Assembly (NCBI GenBank): GCA_031253995.1 | Contig: JAIRVG010000078.1 | Location: 25,650 to 89,649, forward strand | Reading direction: 5' to 3' | Length of the DNA: 64,000 nt | DNA from: Paucimonas sp. | GTDB taxonomy: Bacteria; Pseudomonadota; Gammaproteobacteria; Pseudomonadales; Pseudomonadaceae | The notes under the pieces: model-generated | What the model was told of the DNA's origin: nothing | What the model saw: only the letters and a program-made list of their open reading frames with translations | Database searches by the model: none | Part shown: one piece after another, positions 57,616 to 64,000 of the stretch | Numbering within the stretch: position 1 is the first letter of the stretch | How the letters are laid out: each line of letters begins with the position of its first letter | Made by a program: the position numbers and the translations under genes

Positions 57616-59469
57616 TCAGGCCGCAGCCATCAGGACGGCGCCGAGTACAAGCACGGCACCCACGGCGATCGAAGCGGTGTACCAGCGCAGCTGACCGGTT
57701 TCGGTCTTGCTCATGGCAGCGTGTCCGCCACGGGCCATGCGCGGGATCAGGCCGATGGTGCGGTCGACCGGGTCGCGACGCAGGATATGGCTGATCAGCA
57801 GGTACGGCTTGACGAACAGTTTGTCGTAGATCCAGTCGAAGCCCCAGGCGGCGAACCACCAGGCCGAGAGGACACGGCCGATGCTGCTGTTGGCCACGGC
57901 AGTGACGAAGCGACGCTTGCCGAGGAACAGCAGGGCCGACAGCAGGATACCGGCGATGGCGATGGCACCCGAGGCGATTTCCAGGCTGTGCTTGGCTTCG
58001 CCGCCGGCATGGCCCGCGCTTTCCGGCAGCACGCCGGCCAGCGGTGGGTGGATCCAGGCGCCGACGAAGGTCGACAGGACGATCAGCACGCCCAGCGGCA
58101 GCCAGTGGGAGATACCGTGGCCGGCATGGGCTTCGGTCTTGGCTTCGCCGTGGAAGGCGATGAAGATCAGGCGGAAGGTGTACAGCGAGGTCATGAAGGC
58201 ACCGACCAGGCCGGCGTACAGCAGGCCGGTATGGCCGCTGGCGAAGGCTTCCCAGAGGATCTCGTCCTTGGAGTAGAAGCCCACGGTCACCAGTGGCAGG
58301 GCCGCCAGGGCCGCGCCGCCGACGACGAAGCTGGCGTAGGCCAGCGGCAGCTTCTTCCACAGGCCGCCCATCTTGAAGATGTTCTGCTCGTGGTGGCAGG
58401 CGACGATCACCGCACCGGAGGCAAGGAACAGCAGGGCCTTGAAGAAGGCGTGGGTCATCAGGTGGAAGATCGCCGCGTCCCAGGCACCGACGCCCAGGGC
58501 GAGGAACATGTAGCCGATCTGGCTCATGGTCGAGTAGGCGAGGATACGCTTGATGTCGGTCTGTACCAGAGCGGCGAAGCCGGCCAGGACCAGGGTGACA
58601 CCGCCGACCACGCCGACCAGGTGCAGCACGTCCGGCGCCAGCAGGAACAGGCCGTGGGTACGGGCGATCAGGTAGACGCCGGCGGTCACCATGGTCGCGG
58701 CGTGGATCAGTGCCGAAACCGGGGTAGGACCGGCCATCGCGTCCGCCAGCCAGGTCTGCAGCGGCAGCTGGGCGGATTTACCGACCGCACCACCGAGCAG
58801 CATCAGGGTCGCCAGGACCATCCAGGTGTCGCCCGCCTGGAACTTCTGCGGGGCCAGCACCAGCAGTTCCTGGATGTTCAGGGTGCCGAGCTGCTGGAAC
58901 AGGATGAACAGGCCGATGGCCATGAACACGTCGCCGATACGGGTGACGATGAAGGCTTTCAGTGCCGCGTTACCGTTGTTGCGGTTGCTGTAGTAGAAAC
59001 CGATCAACAGGTACGAGCACAGGCCCACGCCTTCCCAACCGAAGTAGATGAACAGCAGGTTGTCGCCCAGGATCAGGAACAGCATGCTGGCAATGAACAG
59101 GTTGGTGTAGGAGAAGAAGCGCGAGTAGCCCGCTTCACCGCGCATGTACCAGGAGGCGAACAGGTGGATCAGGAAGCCGACGCCGACCACCACGCCCAGC
59201 ATGGTGACCGACAGGCCGTCCAGGTGCAGGGTGAAGGAGGGGGCGAAGCCGTCGACCGACATCCACTGCCACAGCAGTTGGGTGTACACGCCGTTTTCCG
59301 GCGGGGCGACGTTGAACTGCCAGATCACCCAGGCAGCGACGATGGCCGACAAGCCGACCGAACCGACACCGATCAGCGCCGAGAGGTTCTCCGAGAAACG
59401 ACCACGGGAGAACGACAGCAGCAAAAAGCCGATCAGGGGGAATACGAAAGTCAGGAAGAGAAGGTTCAT
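57616..59469 (-). CDS. nuoL: NADH-quinone oxidoreductase subunit L
   Basis: A 617-residue subunit at the distal end of the membrane arm, with 14 core helices, the long lateral amphipathic helix at its C-terminus and a final helix. The conserved SAQLPLQTWLADAMAGPTPVSALIHAATMVTAG (Lys and His of the proton path) and KRILAYSTMSQIGYMFLALG are intact. Its ATG overlaps the nuoK stop (ATGA), showing coupling. Confidence 0.97.
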   Translation of the reverse strand: MNLLFLTFVFPLIGFLLLSFSRGRFSENLSALIGVGSVGLSAIVAAWVIWQFNVAPPENGVYTQLLWQWMSVDGFAPSFTLHLDGLSVTMLGVVVGVGFLIHLFASWYMRGEAGYSRFFSYTNLFIASMLFLILGDNLLFIYFGWEGVGLCSYLLIGFYYSNRNNGNAALKAFIVTRIGDVFMAIGLFILFQQLGTLNIQELLVLAPQKFQAGDTWMVLATLMLLGGAVGKSAQLPLQTWLADAMAGPTPVSALIHAATMVTAGVYLIARTHGLFLLAPDVLHLVGVVGGVTLVLAGFAALVQTDIKRILAYSTMSQIGYMFLALGVGAWDAAIFHLMTHAFFKALLFLASGAVIVACHHEQNIFKMGGLWKKLPLAYASFVVGGAALAALPLVTVGFYSKDEILWEAFASGHTGLLYAGLVGAFMTSLYTFRLIFIAFHGEAKTEAHAGHGISHWLPLGVLIVLSTFVGAWIHPPLAGVLPESAGHAGGEAKHSLEIASGAIAIAGILLSALLFLGKRRFVTAVANSSIGRVLSAWWFAAWGFDWIYDKLFVKPYLLISHILRRDPVDRTIGLIPRMARGGHAAMSKTETGQLRWYTASIAVGAVLVLGAVLMAAA

Positions 59470-59774
59470 CCGCGCATCTCACTGGCTGCATCGATATCGA
59501 GAGTGTGGAAGCGGCGATACAGCTGCAGCAGGATCGCCAGGCCGATACTGGCCTCGGCGGCTGCCAGGCTGATCACCAGGATGAACATGATCTGCCCATC
59601 CGGCTGCGCCCAGCGGGCGCCAGCGACGATGAACGCCAGTGCCGAGGCGTTCATCATGATTTCCAGACTCATCAGCACGAAGAGAATGTTGCGGCGGACC
59701 ATCAGGCCGACCAGACCGAGGCAGAACAGGATGCCGGCGACGGCCAGACCGTGTTCGAGAGGAATTGCAGGCAT
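59466..59774 (-). CDS. nuoK: NADH-quinone oxidoreductase subunit K
   Basis: A 102-residue subunit with three transmembrane helices; the conserved membrane glutamates are visible in LMSLEIMMNASALAF and AAAEASIGLAIL. The length matches the family (about 100). ATG 59774 follows the nuoJ stop by 4 bases. Confidence 0.96.
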   Translation of the reverse strand: MPAIPLEHGLAVAGILFCLGLVGLMVRRNILFVLMSLEIMMNASALAFIVAGARWAQPDGQIMFILVISLAAAEASIGLAILLQLYRRFHTLDIDAASEMRG

Positions 59775-59778
59775 GTGA

Positions 59779-60279
59779 TTACTCCTTCGCCTCGTTGCGG
59801 CCGACGTGGAAGGCCGTGACCACTGCGGCGAGCAGCAGCATGGAGGCCAGTTCAACTACCAGCAGGTAAGGACCGAACAGGCTGATGCCGACGGCCTTGG
59901 CGTCAACGGTGGTGTGGCCGATGGCCGCACCGCTCGGGGTGACGAACAGCACGTAGAGCAGTTCGAGCAGCAGGAGGGCGGCGAGGAACACCGGTCCCGC
60001 CCAGATGCCCGGGGTCAGCCAGCCGCGCTCCTGGGCGACCGAGGCCGGACCCAGGTTGAGCATCATCACCACGAAGACGAACAGCACCATGATGGCGCCG
60101 GCGTAGGCGATCACTTCCAGGGCCCCGGCGAACGGTGCGCCGAGGGCGAAGAAGGTCATCGCCACGGAGATCAGGGAAATGATCAGGTAGAGCAGGGCGT
60201 GCACGGGGTTGGTGTTGGTGACTACCCGCAGGGTGGACACCACGGCAACGCCGGATGCGAAATAGAAAGCGAATTCCAT
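59779..60279 (-). CDS. nuoJ: NADH-quinone oxidoreductase subunit J
   Basis: A 166-residue subunit with five helices. LLYLIISLISVAMTFFALGAPFAGALEVIAYAGAIMVLFVFVVMMLNL covers the conserved pi-bulge helix 3 that gates the E-channel. The ribosome-binding site AAGGAAG is just upstream of ATG 60279. It is 9 bases downstream of nuoI. Confidence 0.96.
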   Translation of the reverse strand: MEFAFYFASGVAVVSTLRVVTNTNPVHALLYLIISLISVAMTFFALGAPFAGALEVIAYAGAIMVLFVFVVMMLNLGPASVAQERGWLTPGIWAGPVFLAALLLLELLYVLFVTPSGAAIGHTTVDAKAVGISLFGPYLLVVELASMLLLAAVVTAFHVGRNEAKE

Positions 60280-60288
60280 CTTTCTTCC

Positions 60289-60837
60289 TTAAGGGAGCAA
60301 GCTCTTCACGTTGATCGGCTCGGCTTCGTTCTGCGCGGCGCCTTTCGGCTTGCCGGCAACCGCCATACCTGCAACACGGTAGAAGTTGTAGTCGGGATTC
60401 TTGCCGGGGCCGGAGATCAGCAGATCTTCTTTCTCGTACACCAGGTCCTGACGTTTGAACTCGGCCATTTCGAAATCCGGGGTGAGCTGGATCGCGGTGG
60501 TCGGGCAGGCTTCCTCGCAGAGGCCGCAGAAGATGCAGCGCGAGAAGTTGATGCGGAAGAACTCGGGGTACCAGCGTCCGTCATCGGTTTCGGCTTTCTG
60601 CAACGAGATGCAACCCACCGGGCAGGCCACGGCACACAGGTTGCACGCTACGCAGCGCTCTTCGCCATCGGGGTCGCGGGTCAGCACGATGCGGCCACGG
60701 TAACGGGGCGGCAGGTAGACCGGCTCTTCCGGGTATTGCAGGGTGTCGCGCTTGCGGAACCCGTGGGAGAACACCATCACCAGGCTGCGCAGCTGGGTGC
60801 CGGTGCCTTTAACGATGTCGCCAATATACTTGAACAT
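60289..60837 (-). CDS. nuoI: NADH-quinone oxidoreductase subunit I (2 x 4Fe-4S ferredoxin)
   Basis: A 182-residue peripheral subunit that carries clusters N6a and N6b. Cysteines are Cys62/65/68/72 in CVACNLCAVACPVGC and Cys101/104/107/111 in CIFCGLCEEACPTT. It connects the NuoG chain to the terminal cluster in NuoB. It is 11 bases after nuoH. Confidence 0.97.
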   Translation of the reverse strand: MFKYIGDIVKGTGTQLRSLVMVFSHGFRKRDTLQYPEEPVYLPPRYRGRIVLTRDPDGEERCVACNLCAVACPVGCISLQKAETDDGRWYPEFFRINFSRCIFCGLCEEACPTTAIQLTPDFEMAEFKRQDLVYEKEDLLISGPGKNPDYNFYRVAGMAVAGKPKGAAQNEAEPINVKSLLP

Positions 60838-60848
60838 GGGTCAAATCC

Positions 60849-61856
60849 TCACTGGGCCGCAACAGCTGGCGTGTTGAGCAACACGATCGCAGCGGTCACC
60901 AGCAAATTGATCAGGGTCAGCGGCAGGCAGAACTTCCAGCTGAAGTCCATCACCTGGTCATAGCGCGGGCGCGGGATCGAGGCGCGCAGCAGGATGAACA
61001 GCATGATGAAGAAGCCGGTCTTCAGGGCGAACCAGACGAACGGGATCTGCGGCAGGATGTCGAACGGACCGTGCCAGCCACCGAAGAACAGGGTTACCAG
61101 CAGCGCCGAGATCAGGATGATGCCGATGTACTCGCCGACGAAGAACATGCCCCATTTCATGCCGGCATACTCGATGTGGTAGCCGTCGGCCAGTTCCTGC
61201 TCCGCTTCCGGCTGGTCGAACGGGTGACGGTGGGTCACGGCGACGCCGGCGATGAAGAAGGTACAGAAGCCGAAGAACTGCGGAATGATGAACCACAGGT
61301 TCTGTGCCTGGTACTCGACGATGTCGCGCATGTTGAAGGAACCGGCCTGGACCACCACGCCCATCAGCGCCAGGCCCATGAACACTTCATAGGACACGGT
61401 CTGGGCCGAGGCCCGCAGGCTGCCGAGCAGGGCGTACTTGTTGTTCGACGACCAGCCGGCGAACAGTACGGCGTACACCGACAGGCCAGCCATGGCGAAG
61501 AAGAACAGCAGGCCGATGTTCAGGTCCGCGACACCCCAGGTCGGGGTGATCGGGATGATCGCGAAGGCAATCAGCAGTGCGCTCATGGCGACCACTGGAG
61601 CCAGGGTGAAGATCATCCGGTCGACGAAGGGCGGGTTCCAGTCTTCCTTGAAGAACATCTTCAGCATGTCGGCAGCGATCTGGAACATGCCGAACGGGCC
61701 GACGCGGTTCGGACCGTAGCGGTCCTGCCACCAGCCCAGCAGGCGCCGCTCGACGAAGCTGAGCAGGGCACCGCAGACCACGACCGCCAGCAGGATCACC
61801 ACGGCCTTGACGACGGTGAGGATCACATCGATCACTTCGGGGGTGAACCAGGTCAT
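60849..61856 (-). CDS. nuoH: NADH-quinone oxidoreductase subunit H
   Basis: A 335-residue, eight-helix subunit at the quinone chamber entrance. The conserved GCCA-like ERRLLGWWQDRYGPNRVGPFGMFQIAADMLKMFFKEDW and FFMAGLSVYAVLFAGWSSNNKYALLGSLRASAQTVSYE-type segments are clear; the latter is the quinone-binding loop region. ATG 61856 overlaps the nuoG stop (ATGA). Confidence 0.97.
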   Translation of the reverse strand: MTWFTPEVIDVILTVVKAVVILLAVVVCGALLSFVERRLLGWWQDRYGPNRVGPFGMFQIAADMLKMFFKEDWNPPFVDRMIFTLAPVVAMSALLIAFAIIPITPTWGVADLNIGLLFFFAMAGLSVYAVLFAGWSSNNKYALLGSLRASAQTVSYEVFMGLALMGVVVQAGSFNMRDIVEYQAQNLWFIIPQFFGFCTFFIAGVAVTHRHPFDQPEAEQELADGYHIEYAGMKWGMFFVGEYIGIILISALLVTLFFGGWHGPFDILPQIPFVWFALKTGFFIMLFILLRASIPRPRYDQVMDFSWKFCLPLTLINLLVTAAIVLLNTPAVAAQ

Positions 61857-64000
61857 TGTGCTGCCTCCTGCAGGCCTTCGACGGATGCACCGAAGATGGC
61901 AGGCGGGATGCCGGCCAGGCCTTTCGGCAGGGCAACCAGGCCAGCGCCCAGTTCTTCATTGATGCGCAGCGGCAGGCGCAGGGTAGTGCCTGCGACGTTG
62001 AGGCTGAGCAGGGCACCTTCGTTGACGCCCAGGCGGTCGGCTTCCGACTTGGCCAGCGCGACGTAAGGCTGCGGGATGCGCTCCTGCACCGGGGCGGCGC
62101 GGGAGGAGTTTTCCTCGCTGCCGAACAGGTGGTAGAACGGCACCGCCTGCCAGGTACCGCGGGCCGGGGAGAAGGCGCCCGGAACGCTGGCGAACCAGGT
62201 CAGGTTGTCGCCCTGGCTCTCGATCAGGCGGGTGCCCGGATCGCCAGCGCGCAGGTGACCACCGACCTCGTCCTGGAACTTGTTCCAGGCTTGCGGCGAG
62301 TTCCAGCCCGGCGACCAGGCGAACGGCACCTGGGAACGCGGTTCGGCGGAGCCCGAGTAACCTTCCATGGAGAAGGCGAACGCGGTGTCCTTGTCCTGCG
62401 GGGTACGCGGCTCGTGCACGCTGATGTTGGCGCGCATGGCGGTACGACCGGAGTAGCGCAGCGGTTCGCGGGCCAGCTTCATGCCCTTGATGCGGAATGC
62501 GGCGGACGGCGCGGCGTTGACGATGCCGGCCAGTTGCGGCGCGGCAGCGGCGGTGGCGCTGGTGACGTGGTCCAGCTGGGTCCAGTCCACCGGCTTGTTC
62601 AGCAGGGTCGCACGCAGGGCGTGCATCCAGCGCCAGCCTTCGTGGACCAGGATGCTGCTGTCCAGGTAGGTAGGGTCGAACACCTGGAAGAAGCGCTGGG
62701 CACGGCCTTCCTGGCTGACCAGGGTGCCATCGCCTTCGGCGAAGGAGGCGGCCGGCAGCACCAGGTGGGCGCGGTCGGTGGTGGCGGTCTTGGAGTGGTC
62801 GGCAACGATGATGACTTTTGCAGCAGCGAAGGCAGCATCGACCTTGGCGGCCGGCACGCGGCTGTACAGGTCGTTTTCCAGGACGACGATGGCGTCGGCC
62901 TTGCCGGCGATCACGGCGTCCAGGGCGGCATCGACGGAGTCGCCACCGAGCATGGCCATGCCGATGCTGTTGGCTTCCGGTACCACCAGGCTCAGGGAGG
63001 CGGCTTTCTCACGCAGCTTCAGGGCCTTGGCGATGTTGGCCGCGGCTTCGATCAGGGCTTTCTCGCCCAGCGAGCCACCGGACACGATCAGCGGACGCTT
63101 GGCAGCGACCAGGGCATCGGCGATGCGCTTGGCCAGTTCCAGGGCCTCGGCGTCCAGGCCTTCGACGGCCGGGGCGCTCGGGTCGATGGCGTGGGCCACG
63201 GCGAAACCGATGCGGGCCAGGTCGGCCGGGGCTGCGTGCACGCACTCTTCGGCGACGTCATCCAGCTTGGTCTCGGCCAGGCTGGCGATGAACAGCGGGT
63301 ACAGCGCGTGCTGGCCGATGTTCTTCACCGCGGCGTCGAGCCATGGCTGCACTTTCATCGCTTCGGCCATGGCCTCGGCCTTGCCCTTGGTGGCCTGGCG
63401 CACGGCCAGGGCGACGCGGGCAGCGGTCTGGGTCAGGTCTTCGCCGAGGACGAACACGGCGTCGTGGTCCTCGATGTCGCGCAGGGTAGGGACCGGCAGC
63501 GGGCTGTCGTTCAGCACCTGCAGGACCAGGCGCACGCGCTCCAGTTCAGCGGCTTCCATACCCGAGTAGAAGTATTCGGCGCCGACCAGCTCGCGCAGGC
63601 CGTAGTTGCTTTCCAGGCTGGCGCGTGGCGAACCGATGCCGACGATGGTGCGGCCGCGCAGCAGGTCGGCGGCTTTGTCCAGGGCAGCGTCCAGGCTGAG
63701 CTTGGAGCCGTCGGCCAGCAGCGGCTGGCGTGGACGGTCGGTGCGGTTGACGTAGCCGTAGCCGAAACGGCCGCGGTCGCACAGGAAGTACTGGTTCACC
63801 GAGCCGTTGAAGCGGTTCTCGATCCGGCGCAGTTCGCCGTAGCGTTCACCCGGGCTGATGTTGCAACCGCTGGAGCAGCCATGGCAGATGCTCGGGGCGA
63901 ACTGCATGTCCCACTTGCGGTTGTAGCGCTCGGAGTGGGTCTTGTCGGTGAACACGCCGGTCGGGCAGACCTCGGTCAGGTTGCCGGAGAACTCGCTCTC
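61853..64000 (-). CDS. nuoG: NADH-quinone oxidoreductase subunit G (5' part beyond the window)
   Basis: The last 715 residues of NuoG; the frame is open to the window edge, where it reads ESEFSGNLTEVCPTGVFTDK, just after the N-terminal 2Fe-2S/4Fe-4S cysteines. Visible next is CHGCSSGCN (the N7-type cluster region), then the molybdopterin-oxidoreductase-like domain with GSPRASLESNYGLRELVGAEYF and the C-terminal MopB-type barrel (EADRLGVNEGALLSLNVAG). It carries the electrons from NuoEF to NuoI. The NuoE/F side lies outside the window. Confidence 0.96.
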   Translation of the reverse strand, partial: ESEFSGNLTEVCPTGVFTDKTHSERYNRKWDMQFAPSICHGCSSGCNISPGERYGELRRIENRFNGSVNQYFLCDRGRFGYGYVNRTDRPRQPLLADGSKLSLDAALDKAADLLRGRTIVGIGSPRASLESNYGLRELVGAEYFYSGMEAAELERVRLVLQVLNDSPLPVPTLRDIEDHDAVFVLGEDLTQTAARVALAVRQATKGKAEAMAEAMKVQPWLDAAVKNIGQHALYPLFIASLAETKLDDVAEECVHAAPADLARIGFAVAHAIDPSAPAVEGLDAEALELAKRIADALVAAKRPLIVSGGSLGEKALIEAAANIAKALKLREKAASLSLVVPEANSIGMAMLGGDSVDAALDAVIAGKADAIVVLENDLYSRVPAAKVDAAFAAAKVIIVADHSKTATTDRAHLVLPAASFAEGDGTLVSQEGRAQRFFQVFDPTYLDSSILVHEGWRWMHALRATLLNKPVDWTQLDHVTSATAAAAPQLAGIVNAAPSAAFRIKGMKLAREPLRYSGRTAMRANISVHEPRTPQDKDTAFAFSMEGYSGSAEPRSQVPFAWSPGWNSPQAWNKFQDEVGGHLRAGDPGTRLIESQGDNLTWFASVPGAFSPARGTWQAVPFYHLFGSEENSSRAAPVQERIPQPYVALAKSEADRLGVNEGALLSLNVAGTTLRLPLRINEELGAGLVALPKGLAGIPPAIFGASVEGLQEAAQ

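Noticed and set aside
56062..59778. A 1238-codon open frame on the strand opposite nuoM-nuoL-nuoK
   Set aside because: It is antisense to clear complex I genes, Gln/Glu/His-rich low complexity, and arises from high GC third positions of the real genes.
1..64000. CRISPR arrays, tRNA or rRNA genes, insertion sequences, integrase genes
   Set aside because: None was seen on reading both strands; repeats present are hairpins, not spaced direct repeats.

Overview
The window is a GC-rich (roughly 65 percent by eye), densely packed chromosomal segment of a Pseudomonas, most like the P. putida/P. fluorescens lineages. This rests on the CrcY small RNA lying between mvaB and mgtC, a lexA2-imuA-imuB-dnaE2 operon, a nuo operon, a pvdQ-type acylase and several Pseudomonas REP-like hairpins. 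No rRNA, tRNA, CRISPR array or insertion sequence was seen. Species assignment is inference.

Layout. 1-5.3 kb: tail of an unidentified gene, a periplasmic PQQ-type sugar dehydrogenase, an AFG1/ZapE-like ATPase, a DinB-fold protein, a YqaA-like membrane protein, a sensorless AraC regulator and an OprD porin. 5.4-10.3 kb: a KefB/C-type antiporter, then a leftward copper block (copA, copB, DUF411 protein). 10.4-16.5 kb: an SDR enzyme, a 150-bp palindrome, an orphan hybrid histidine kinase, a MocR regulator and ccoG. 16.6-19.5 kb: a DUF3203 protein, mgtC, the sRNA gene crcY with its sigma-54 promoter and CbrB-like sites, mvaB and liuR. 19.6-26.6 kb: a small hypothetical gene, a HAD phosphatase and the SOS mutagenesis operon lexA2-imuA-imuB-dnaE2. 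26.6-32.4 kb: an aldo/keto reductase, a LysR gene divergent from a two-subunit 3-ketoacid CoA-transferase, and a LysR gene divergent from an acyl-CoA dehydrogenase. 32.4-42.1 kb: TerC, a PstS-OmpA fusion with a PHO-box-like promoter, exonuclease III, a GNAT enzyme and tamA-tamB.

The accessory parts are at 42.1-43.9 kb and 52.7-54.5 kb. The first is a leftward cassette of a Mor-family (phage Mu middle-activator-like) regulator followed by two DUF2589 proteins, with a strong hairpin in each gap. The second is a compact set of phage-type genes without any virion genes: a DNA-binding-domain-only LuxR protein, a holin-like protein, a CI-repressor-like protein lacking the peptidase domain, and an Ogr/Delta zinc-finger activator. 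These two are the best candidates for undescribed systems. Between them lie small hypothetical genes, a winged-helix protein divergent from pvdQ, trhP/yegQ, an AI-2E family transporter and a TonB-dependent receptor.

54.5-64 kb: the distal half of the respiratory complex I operon, leftward, nuoG (cut by the window edge) through nuoN, ending at a strong intrinsic terminator.

Functional threads: envelope and outer-membrane work (OprD, TamAB, TonB receptor, OmpA fusion), catabolism under carbon-catabolite control (CrcY, LiuR/MvaB, CoA-transferase, acyl-CoA dehydrogenase), metal handling (Cop, DUF411, TerC, MgtC), DNA damage tolerance and repair, and aerobic respiration.
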